DNA of 5,887 nucleotides from Deltaproteobacteria bacterium (GTDB lineage Bacteria; Myxococcota; UBA727; JABDBI01), in contig JAESQZ010000207.1 of assembly GCA_016764955.1 (NCBI GenBank), positions 1 to 5,887 of the forward strand, written 5' to 3'. The position numbers and the translations under genes were made by a program. Below, in pieces: positions 1-5,887 of the stretch. Each line of letters starts with the position of its first letter. The first letter of the stretch is position 1. Below the pieces are notes generated by a model that saw nothing but the letters and a program-made list of their open reading frames with translations, was not told where the DNA came from and made no database searches.

Positions 1-36
1 GCCGGGGTCCAGTATTGTTGTGCTATTGCTTTGCTA

Positions 37-255
37 CTATCTTACAGGCGAAGGTGCTCTGGAACGCTGAGCGCTTTCGCTGTTTTGAGGTGCTTGTTGA
101 GTAGGTTGCTGAGGAGCTGGAGAATTTTGGCCTTCTTCAAAAAAATCGCTAGCGCTCACAGCATTTTGCCGCACCATGACCCCGTTTCCCTCGCGTTCTA
201 GAGTTTCTTGCTGTGGTTGTGTATTAGCTTGGGTAGATATAGGTGATGTGCTCAT
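37..255 (-). CDS. Small Gln/Ser/Pro-rich hypothetical protein (72 aa)
   Basis: I do not recognise this protein. It is an uninterrupted ATG-to-TAG frame of 72 residues with about 12 Gln, 10 Ser and 8 Pro, no membrane segment, no signal peptide and no cysteine, so it is probably disordered. Its only less polar patch is around residues 26-41 (VMVRQNAVSASDFFEE). A weak Shine-Dalgarno-like TTAGG lies about 8 bases before the ATG. It is divergent from the tRNA-Ser gene, with 80 bases between them that would have to hold its promoter. It could be a genuine small protein, for instance a secreted or scaffold peptide, or a chance open frame. Low-complexity composition makes homology hard to judge, and I assign no function. 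Confidence 0.45.
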   Translation of the reverse strand: MSTSPISTQANTQPQQETLEREGNGVMVRQNAVSASDFFEEGQNSPAPQQPTQQAPQNSESAQRSRAPSPVR

Positions 256-335
256 GCATAACCTAACAAGCGTGAGTCTATGAAAATGCCCTCTTGAAGT
301 TTCGCACTAAAAACGGCAAGAGTTAAAAACAAGTT
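256..335. promoter_or_regulatory. Divergent intergenic region with probable tRNA promoter
   Basis: These 80 bases separate the minus-strand small gene from the plus-strand tRNA and must contain the tRNA promoter. On the plus strand a TTGAAG at 294-299 resembles a -35 box. The AT-rich stretch 305-330 (CTAAAA at 307, TTAAAAA at 323) is the likely -10 region, but no -10 hexamer sits at an ideal 17-base spacing, so exact boxes are uncertain. On the minus strand only weak candidates exist for the small gene. Confidence 0.3.
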
Positions 336-425
<90 letters not shown>

Positions 426-442
426 CCCTACGCGATTTACCC

Positions 443-1207
443 ATGAAACTATTAGACGCCGTTCGTAAAAAATTTAAGTTAGCCTCAACTACCAAAGCCA
501 GGAACATGATTAAAAACGGCTTTGTGCAGGTGAACGGGAAGGCTGTTAGTCGGCCAGATACAGAAATAAATCTTAAAGACGAACTAACATTACTAGACCA
601 TGCAGACCGGCGCCCTAAGCAACTGCCATTTGAGGTGTTTTTTGAAGATTCGAGTATTTTAGTCACCTGCAAGCCTGCTGGTATCTCAGTAGAAGAGTTT
701 CACAAGAAAATCAGAAACCATGTGCCAGTTGTTTTGACGCATCGCTTAGATCAAAAGGTTTCAGGTGTGATGGTTTTTGCTAAATCAGCAGCTGCTGAGA
801 AAAAACTAGAAGCTAGCTGGTCTAAGAACGACAAGATTTATGTGGCTTTAGTAGAAGGCGAGCCGCCTAAACCTGAAGGCAAAATCGAAAGTTATTTGGT
901 CGAAAATAAAGCTCTTAAAGTCTACTCAAGCGAACAGGGCCCGGGAGCTAAATTAGCGATAAGCCATTATAAAGTCTTAAAAAGAGAACGCCGCAATATT
1001 TACCGGGTGGAAGTGCGTTTGCAAACAGGCCGTAAGAATCAAATCCGTGTGCATATGTCTGATTTAGGCTGCCCTATTGTGGGTGACGTCAAGTATGGCG
1101 CTGCAACACGCATGCAAGGGCGCATTGCACTTCATGCGTGTCAGCTTGGGTTTCATCATCCGGTTTCACGTAAATGGATGACCTTTACGAGTAAGGCGCC
1201 TTTTTAA
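443..1207 (+). CDS. RluA-family pseudouridine synthase with N-terminal S4 domain (254 aa)
   Basis: This enzyme converts specific uridines in rRNA or tRNA to pseudouridine in the cytoplasm. Residues 1-50 form an S4-type RNA-binding domain (RNMIKNGFVQVNGK, 20-33). The catalytic domain follows from about 62. It has HRLD at 100-103 with the catalytic Asp103, here in HRLDQKVSG where most relatives have Thr instead of Val; KIYVALVEG (131-139), carrying the conserved active-site Tyr133; and the GRKNQIRVH motif (196-204) followed by GCPIVGD and YG. I chose the ATG at 443: an in-frame ATG at 398 lies inside the tRNA T arm and would only add tRNA-derived residues. No clear Shine-Dalgarno precedes 443. 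The size, smaller than RluC or RluD of E. coli, and the S4 domain fit an RluA-family member of undefined target. It is probably co-transcribed with the tRNA and ends by overlapping the convergent dioxygenase gene. Confidence 0.92.
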   Translation: MKLLDAVRKKFKLASTTKARNMIKNGFVQVNGKAVSRPDTEINLKDELTLLDHADRRPKQLPFEVFFEDSSILVTCKPAGISVEEFHKKIRNHVPVVLTHRLDQKVSGVMVFAKSAAAEKKLEASWSKNDKIYVALVEGEPPKPEGKIESYLVENKALKVYSSEQGPGAKLAISHYKVLKRERRNIYRVEVRLQTGRKNQIRVHMSDLGCPIVGDVKYGAATRMQGRIALHACQLGFHHPVSRKWMTFTSKAPF

Positions 1208-2376
1208 GTTTGCATTGTGATATCGAAGATACCAACCAAATCTTTGCCATTTTCGCTGGGATAAAACGGTACGACAAGTTCAGATTGTCTGTTTTCATCA
1301 ACGCGGTCTAGTAAGTAGTCAAGTTCGTTGAGTTTATCGATTACGGCGCCATTAATTAGCTTACCGCCTACTATTGCGATTATTTTGTCTTCAAAAGATT
1401 TGCCATCGAAGTAAAGCTGCGTGACGAGCTGCTTGTCTTCATAGGTGATACGAAAGTGAATATGGGGAGGTCGCATCCAATTGGCATCATTGGGGTAGGG
1501 ACCAGGCACAATTGTTTTAAAGTGGTACAGGCCATTTTTATCTGCTTTGAGCTTTGCATAGTACTGGAAATTTGGATCCCTTGGAGCTCGGTTAGTGTCT
1601 CCGGGGTGATTATAGCTCCCAGCTTGGCAAGCTTGCCAGACTTCTACGATGGCGCCTTCAAGTGGCTTGAGTTCTCTGCCTCTAAGTTGTCCTTGAACAT
1701 GCACAGGCACGCCCAAGGCAGTTTGGCCATCTATAATTGTTAAATCAGCATCACTTTCTGGGGGCAATGTAACAGGATAAAAAGGACCCATAGGCTGTGA
1801 AGGTGTTGGCAGCAGCGCCGCTGCAATTCCGATAGTAGAACTTTGAGGATTATCCCAAAGCTCGTCTGGTATATCAGCGCTGAAAGTTTCAAGCAGCTGA
1901 TCAATATTGGCTCGTAGTTCATGGTTTTCACAGCTCTTGTTGTACCAAACCCAAAACAACGGCGCGGCAACGAAGCTTGCAAGGCCCATCATAATTCTAC
2001 CTGTCTTTACGACGGCGTTTTGAGTAATTGGCTGCCCTAAGACCTTCTTAATATTTAACACAACTCCAAAAGCCATGATGGGTCCCATATATGATGCTAG
2101 AACTGCGAATGTTTTGCTGGGATATTCGTTGGCTAAGACAAGTGCCTCGGCTCCAATCAAGAGGGCTGTGGCTACATGTGTTTTTGTATTGGTTCTGGGT
2201 CCTAAAACAGGGATACCATCAACCATTGTTGCTGGCATTATATGATAGGCCATAAAAGCTGCGAACGGGACAAGTGCCTTGCCTATGGTTCCGGTATTGA
2301 CCGATTCTTCACAGTAATTGTTGGCTCTTATGGTAGTGCTTAGAAAGATGAGTGCAAGTAAAGATACACGTAACAT
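1204..2376 (-). CDS. Membrane-anchored intradiol ring-cleavage dioxygenase (390 aa)
   Basis: The C-terminal half (about 185-390) is an intradiol dioxygenase of the protocatechuate 3,4-dioxygenase/catechol 1,2-dioxygenase superfamily, which uses Fe(III) to open catechol rings between the two hydroxyls. The entry motif GPFYP (197-201) and VEVWQACQAGSY are present. All four expected iron ligands are visible: Tyr255, Tyr294 (in PGPYP), His305 and His307 (in RPPHIHF), with the conserved Arg302 beside them. The N-terminal half is unusual: a signal-like hydrophobic start (3-17), then four hydrophobic segments near 32-50, 67-83, 88-108 and 127-146. Positive charges fall in loops 51-66 and 109-126, which puts the dioxygenase domain in the periplasm. 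Known relatives such as PcaH or CatA are soluble. The gene follows the second MFS gene by 32 bases, presumably in the same operon. No strong ribosome site precedes its ATG. The substrate is unknown, and no other ring-degradation genes are nearby. Confidence 0.85.
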   Translation of the reverse strand: MLRVSLLALIFLSTTIRANNYCEESVNTGTIGKALVPFAAFMAYHIMPATMVDGIPVLGPRTNTKTHVATALLIGAEALVLANEYPSKTFAVLASYMGPIMAFGVVLNIKKVLGQPITQNAVVKTGRIMMGLASFVAAPLFWVWYNKSCENHELRANIDQLLETFSADIPDELWDNPQSSTIGIAAALLPTPSQPMGPFYPVTLPPESDADLTIIDGQTALGVPVHVQGQLRGRELKPLEGAIVEVWQACQAGSYNHPGDTNRAPRDPNFQYYAKLKADKNGLYHFKTIVPGPYPNDANWMRPPHIHFRITYEDKQLVTQLYFDGKSFEDKIIAIVGGKLINGAVIDKLNELDYLLDRVDENRQSELVVPFYPSENGKDLVGIFDITMQT

Positions 2377-2389
2377 GCCGTCGTCATAG

Positions 2390-2413
2390 AGTAGTTTACT
2401 CGACGAGTCTACT
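2390..2413. repeat. Imperfect inverted repeat at the MFS-2 stop codon
   Basis: AGTAG (2390-2394) and ACTCG (2398-2402) mirror CGAGT (2404-2408) and CTACT (2409-2413), with three unpaired T bases at 2395-2397 and one central base. On the minus strand the transcript could form a bulged hairpin between the MFS-2 stop codon and the dioxygenase start. No T-run follows on that strand, so it is not a standard intrinsic terminator. It could be a processing or protein-binding site, or chance. Confidence 0.3.
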
Positions 2414-3674
2414 TGGGCTTTAGAACCGTAAACTCAGCGGCCGATTTACAGTAAGTTTCTTTGAGCAAAAAGACTGAAATCAAAAGGGCTGCCAAGATGG
2501 TGATAATTAGAATGCTAAAAATGAGTTGGTAATCGCCAAGCGAAACAGCGCCAGCTTGCTTGCTGCGATCGAGTAGTAGCCCGATTGCAGGTGCATTAAT
2601 GGCTGCGATGATTGCGATAACGGCGTTGTTAAATCCAAAGGCGATGGCTGTAAATTGTGTTTTAAACTGCTCCGCCATCGTCGCAAAACAGATGCTTTGT
2701 CCAGCAGCACTGATACCAAGTGCGAAAAAAGCGACTTGTAAAGTGAGCTCTTCAGGGAGGTATAAAATGGCTATGATAGATGCAAGCCCTAAAGCAGCAG
2801 ATAAACTGATGATGGTTTTTCTCCGTTCAAAAATGTCAGATAAAAAACCCAACAAAGGGCAGCCAATGGCATATCCGATCCAGGAAATGGTAATCATGTA
2901 GGAGGCAGAGTTTAAAGATATGCCTCTTAAAAGCAGAAAGTCACGACCTTCATTTTCTGAAAGATATTCGATCGAAAAATAGAGGCCTGCAGATATGAGG
3001 GTTATGTAAATGGCTTGCGTGTTTGTGAAGAGTCTCTTGAGGGAGCTTATTAATTTTCCAGGTTTTCGTAGGATGATATTTTTTCCGGATTTTTCTTGGT
3101 TATTATCAACAAACAAAAATATTAAAAAAAACAAGGCAAACCCGATGCTGCTTAAGCTCAGAAAAACAAATCTCCAATTGATGCTTTGTGATTCGGACAT
3201 ACTCTCTAAGGGCCCGGCGGCTATCATGGGTCCTAATGTGCCTATGAGTTGCGACAATCCAATAAACAGTGCGCTGTAACGTCGAGGCATCCAGTCATAG
3301 ATTGAAACTAATAAACAAAGAAATGCAAATGAGGCACCAAATGCCATTAGCATTCTGTAGAAAACAGCCGTTGGATAGTTATAAGAATAGGCGAAGCCGA
3401 TTGAAGCAATCGCACAGACGAGGGCTCCAACAATAAGAGATTTTTTGAGACCAATATAATCGATAAAAAATCCTATCGGAATCAGTATGAATCCATAGAT
3501 TAATCCAAACGTGGTGGTGCTGAGCAGTGAAAATTGAAACGAGGTTATATCTAAGTCTTGCATGACAGGATGTTGATAGGTGCCAATGACGGTGCGCAAG
3601 AAGAATGCATATAGGAAAAAAAGCACACAAATACCCCAAACCAGGAAGCCCTTGGATTGAAGCTTATTGTCCAT
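2409..3674 (-). CDS. MFS transporter, downstream tandem paralogue (MFS-2, 421 aa)
   Basis: This is an inner-membrane secondary transporter of the major facilitator superfamily with about 12 hydrophobic segments and a hydrophilic central loop (VDNNQEKSGKNI, 189-200, followed by a basic stretch to about 215). The loop 2-3 motif A is recognisable as G68-x3-D72-x2-G75-x-K77-K78, and its second copy in loop 8-9 as G276-x-L-S-D280 with R284-R285-K286. The TM4/TM5 region contains RMLMAFGASF and a Gly/Pro-rich IGTLGPMIAAGP stretch. By ungapped comparison it matches the upstream MFS gene at 346 of 421 residues (82%). Compared with that copy it has Ala instead of Glu at residue 23 in TM1 but keeps Asp72. 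The start ATG follows a 95-base gap and has no clear Shine-Dalgarno site. The substrate cannot be read from the sequence. The N-terminal style recalls the Legionella/Coxiella phagosomal (Pht-type) transporters, a weak resemblance only. Confidence 0.9.
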   Translation of the reverse strand: MDNKLQSKGFLVWGICVLFFLYAFFLRTVIGTYQHPVMQDLDITSFQFSLLSTTTFGLIYGFILIPIGFFIDYIGLKKSLIVGALVCAIASIGFAYSYNYPTAVFYRMLMAFGASFAFLCLLVSIYDWMPRRYSALFIGLSQLIGTLGPMIAAGPLESMSESQSINWRFVFLSLSSIGFALFFLIFLFVDNNQEKSGKNIILRKPGKLISSLKRLFTNTQAIYITLISAGLYFSIEYLSENEGRDFLLLRGISLNSASYMITISWIGYAIGCPLLGFLSDIFERRKTIISLSAALGLASIIAILYLPEELTLQVAFFALGISAAGQSICFATMAEQFKTQFTAIAFGFNNAVIAIIAAINAPAIGLLLDRSKQAGAVSLGDYQLIFSILIITILAALLISVFLLKETYCKSAAEFTVLKPK

Positions 3675-3769
3675 TGGTGCTGATGTTCTTGTTTTTCATC
3701 TACTTACCTTGTACCCGGGTAGTTAGAATGGGGCAAGGGCCCTGGCTTTTAGTCTTAGGAGCGCTGAGT
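3675..3769 (-). promoter_or_regulatory. Intergenic region between the two MFS genes with palindromes
   Basis: This 95-base gap is the longest within the putative operon. It contains three small perfect palindromes: TACCCGGGTA (3712-3721), AGGGCCCT (3736-3743) and AGCGCT (3760-3765). GGGC-AAGG-GCCC (3731-3742) could form a short hairpin, but no T-run follows it in the minus direction. A possible minus-strand promoter (TTGCCC, 17 bases, TACAAG, ending near 3709) is a weak match to consensus. The region may give MFS-2 separate control, but none of these elements is convincing alone. Confidence 0.25.
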
Positions 3770-5035
3770 CTACTTGAGCTTTAAAACCGTGAACTCAGCT
3801 GCAGATTTGCAGTAGGTTTCTTTGAGTAAAAAGACTGAAATCAAAAGGGCTGCCAGTATCGTTATAACTAAGATGCTGAAAACAAACCGGTAGTCGCCAA
3901 GAGAAATAGCGCCTGCTTGCTTGCTGCGGTCGATCAGTAAACCAATAGTGGGTGCATTGATAGCTGCGATGATGGCGACCACGGCGTTGTTAAAACCAAA
4001 GGCGATGGCTGTAAACTGTTTGTTGAACTGCTCTGCGATGTTGGCATAGCCAATACTTTGCCCAGCAGCGCTGATGCCAAGCATGAAGAAGGCCACAAAC
4101 AAAGTGATTTCACCGGGGAGGTATAAAATGCTTATTATAGAGAGGAGTCCCAGTACACCAGATAGGCTTAGAAGGGCTTTTCTACGTTCAAAAATGTCTG
4201 ATAAAGCTCCAAGCAAAGGGCAGCCTATGGCATAGCCGATCCAGGAAATGGTAATCATATAGGAGGCTGATTGCAGCGAGACGCCTTTTAGGAGCAGAAA
4301 GCTTCGACCTTCATTTGCTGAAAGATATTCGATTGCAAAATAAAGGCCTCCCGTTACGAGCGCTATGTAAATGGCTTGTCTGTTTGTGAATAGTCTCTTG
4401 AGAGAGTTAATTAATTTTTCTGGTTTTTGCAAAATAATATTTCTTCCAGACTTTTCTTGGTTATTATCGACAAACAAGAATACTAAAACGAACAAAGCAA
4501 ACCCAATACCACTTAAAGTGAGAAAAACAAATCTCCAGTTAATGCTTTGGGATTCGGACATAGTCTCTAAAGGCCCAGCTGATATCATTGGCCCTAGCGT
4601 GCCGATGAACTGTGACAAACCTATGAATACGGCGCTATAACGATGCGGCATCCAGTCGTATACAGAGACTAGTAAACAAATAAATCCAAATGAAGCGCCC
4701 AAGGCCATCAGCATTCGATAAAAGACGGCCATCGGGTAATTATAAGAATAGGCAAAACCGATTGAAGCAATTGCGCAGATTAGTGAGCCTGTTGCGAGGG
4801 ATTTTTTGAGACCAATATTGCTAACTATAAATCCTAGAGGTATTTGTGCGGTTCCTAAGATGAGTGCAAAAGTGGTCGTGCTAAGCACCGAAAATTGAAA
4901 CGAGGTGATATCTAAATCCTGCATGACAGGATGTTGGTAGGTACCAATGACAGTGCGCAAAAAGAATTCGTACAAAAAAAACAGTGCACAGATGCCCCAA
5001 ACCAGGAATCCCTTCGCTTGAAACTTATTGTCCAT
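3770..5035 (-). CDS. MFS transporter, upstream tandem paralogue (MFS-1, 421 aa)
   Basis: This is a 12-segment inner-membrane transporter of the major facilitator superfamily, equal in length to its downstream neighbour and aligning with it without gaps. TM1 reads LYEFFLRTVIG, with Glu23 and Arg27 inside the membrane; the paralogue has Ala at 23. In loop 2-3 the motif A aspartate is replaced by Ser72 (G68-x3-S72-x2-G75-x-K77-K78), while the second copy in loop 8-9 keeps Asp280 and the RRK triplet. Differences from the paralogue cluster at residues 57-84 (14 of the 75 differences). The ATG lies 11 bases inside the end of the aspartoacylase-like gene, which suggests translational coupling; only a weak AGG lies upstream. 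The 3' end shares AAGTAGACTC, spanning the stop, with MFS-2. Given its overlap with the first gene it is likely the ancestral copy, an inference. The substrate is unknown. Confidence 0.9.
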   Translation of the reverse strand: MDNKFQAKGFLVWGICALFFLYEFFLRTVIGTYQHPVMQDLDITSFQFSVLSTTTFALILGTAQIPLGFIVSNIGLKKSLATGSLICAIASIGFAYSYNYPMAVFYRMLMALGASFGFICLLVSVYDWMPHRYSAVFIGLSQFIGTLGPMISAGPLETMSESQSINWRFVFLTLSGIGFALFVLVFLFVDNNQEKSGRNIILQKPEKLINSLKRLFTNRQAIYIALVTGGLYFAIEYLSANEGRSFLLLKGVSLQSASYMITISWIGYAIGCPLLGALSDIFERRKALLSLSGVLGLLSIISILYLPGEITLFVAFFMLGISAAGQSIGYANIAEQFNKQFTAIAFGFNNAVVAIIAAINAPTIGLLIDRSKQAGAISLGDYRFVFSILVITILAALLISVFLLKETYCKSAAEFTVLKLK

Positions 5036-5887
5036 CAGTGCCGTGACCTGTTGTATAACTATCCCATTCTTCGATGGTAGTTTCTGCCTTATCGTAGTCT
5101 GAGAATGAGGCTATCTTGAATATTTCAAGGCCTTCATGGATGAGTGGAGCCGTATTAACGCCCACCACAATACCTTTTTTCGGAGACTTAATCGGTTCTA
5201 CGATATCAGCGCCGAATGGGTCGCTAATGGTTCCAATGATATCGCCCTTTTCAATGGTTTGCCCAAGAGAAACACTTGGGTGTAAAATGCCGCCCTTGTG
5301 TGCGATGATCCAGCCTTCTTCTTTGGAGAAGATAGGCGTGACTTCTTGGACAGGCTCGTCTGATAACATATCGATTTTACGCATCACGTTTTTGATGCTG
5401 TCTACGCCTAGCGTGATGGCATTCTCATCAAAGCGCATGGCTTCGCCTGCTTCGTAAACCAATAGTGGCACCTGAAGTTCTTCAGTTGTTTGCCTCAAGT
5501 GATTGCCTTCTAAAGATACGTTAGTGACCACGGGTGATTTAAATACTTTGGCTAATTCTTTGGCGCGTTTGTTGTCAAAATTACAATAAACTTGGGGTAG
5601 AATATTATGATTCCAGCCACCTGTTTCTAGCTCAATGCAGTAATCAGCTTTTTTGAGAATCTCCTGAGTGACAAGATGGGCGATTCGCTCGCCATAGGAG
5701 CCTTTTTCGTTACCAGGAAAACAGGTTTCTAAATTGCTTCCTGTGGGTGATGTGGCCGGGTAGTGCGTGAGTCCATATACATTGAGTACTGGGATAGCGA
5801 TAATTGTACCCCGGATTTGGGATGCTGAGACAGATTTAATAATACGGTTGGCGATTTCAAGGCCATTAAGCTCGATGCCCTTTAAGA
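5025..5887 (-). CDS. Succinylglutamate desuccinylase/aspartoacylase-family protein, 5' end outside window
   Basis: The open frame runs from the window edge for 286 complete codons to TAA. It resembles AstE/aspartoacylase-type zinc amidohydrolases (M14-like fold), which remove acyl groups from N-acyl amino acids. Matching family blocks are GIELNGLEI at the edge, RGTIIAIPVLNVYG, CFPGNEKGS, ADYCIELETGG, and LLVYEAGEAMRFDE, which keeps the Glu of YEAGE. A C-terminal beta-rich, lipoyl-like domain follows (GWIIAHKGGILHP to GLEIFKI). Expected active-site residues differ: the HGDE zinc motif reads KGIE, the substrate-binding DLNR reads NLET (5724-5735), and the zinc-ligand His of DLHTG is Glu (ELETG, 5619-5633). 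It may be inactive, use another metal geometry, or serve as a binding protein. A GTG at 5531 is internal and not the start. The gene overlaps MFS-1 by 11 bases and is the first operon gene seen here. Confidence 0.8.
   Translation of the reverse strand, partial: LKGIELNGLEIANRIIKSVSASQIRGTIIAIPVLNVYGLTHYPATSPTGSNLETCFPGNEKGSYGERIAHLVTQEILKKADYCIELETGGWNHNILPQVYCNFDNKRAKELAKVFKSPVVTNVSLEGNHLRQTTEELQVPLLVYEAGEAMRFDENAITLGVDSIKNVMRKIDMLSDEPVQEVTPIFSKEEGWIIAHKGGILHPSVSLGQTIEKGDIIGTISDPFGADIVEPIKSPKKGIVVGVNTAPLIHEGLEIFKIASFSDYDKAETTIEEWDSYTTGHGTDGQ

Larger units (their letters stand above)
2405..5035. repeat. Diverged tandem duplication of an MFS gene
   Basis: Two direct copies, 2405-3674 and about 3766-5035, start 1361 bases apart. 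Their proteins align over all 421 residues without a gap at 82% identity. DNA similarity reaches four bases past both stop codons (GAGT before CTA on the plus strand) and then ends. Upstream of the ATGs little is shared. Many synonymous differences show that the duplication is old and not an assembly artefact. Confidence 0.85.

Noticed and set aside
1193..1205. AAGGCGCCTT followed by TTT as an intrinsic terminator
   Set aside because: The dyad has no loop bases of its own, leaving only a very short stem, and the T-run is short and within the coding region. Not convincing.
2507..4640. Several 70-113 residue open frames on both strands inside the MFS genes
   Set aside because: They are shadows of the long coding frames. 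Similar shadows appear at matching places in both copies (3010-3279 and 4371-4640), as expected from the duplication.
5025..5531. GTG at 5531 as start of a separate 168-residue protein
   Set aside because: The same frame stays open to the window edge and the upstream part carries matching family motifs, so the GTG is internal.

Overview
The window looks like bacterial chromosome of moderate GC, probably from a gammaproteobacterium. A Legionellales/Coxiella-like source is a guess, based on the style of the two MFS transporters and the tRNA with an encoded CCA end. No phage, IS, CRISPR or rRNA sequence is visible. Genes are densely packed and no stretch over 300 bases lacks one.

Left part (1-1207). 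A small Gln/Ser/Pro-rich hypothetical gene on the minus strand (37-255) diverges from a tRNA-Ser(UGA) gene on the plus strand (336-425). Only 17 bases after the tRNA's encoded CCA, an RluA-family pseudouridine synthase starts (443-1207). It is probably read from the tRNA transcript. Its stop codon overlaps the stop of the convergent gene on the other strand.

Right part (5887 down to 1204, minus strand). Four genes point the same way with short gaps or overlaps and look like one operon. In transcription order they are: (1) a succinylglutamate desuccinylase/aspartoacylase-family protein whose 5' end lies outside the window and whose zinc-site and substrate-site residues appear replaced; (2) an MFS transporter overlapping it by 11 bases; (3) a second MFS transporter, about 82% identical to the first and the same length, a tandem duplicate; (4) an unusual membrane protein carrying a complete intradiol ring-cleavage dioxygenase domain at its C-terminus.

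How they work together is inference. The two transporters may move related small molecules across the inner membrane. The dioxygenase, predicted to face the periplasm, would open a catechol-type ring. The aspartoacylase-like protein may bind or process an acylated or amino-acid-like compound. No other aromatic degradation gene (second dioxygenase subunit, muconate cycloisomerase, regulator) is present, so ordinary protocatechuate/catechol catabolism is not indicated. The odd combination and the altered active site are the most interesting aspects of the window.
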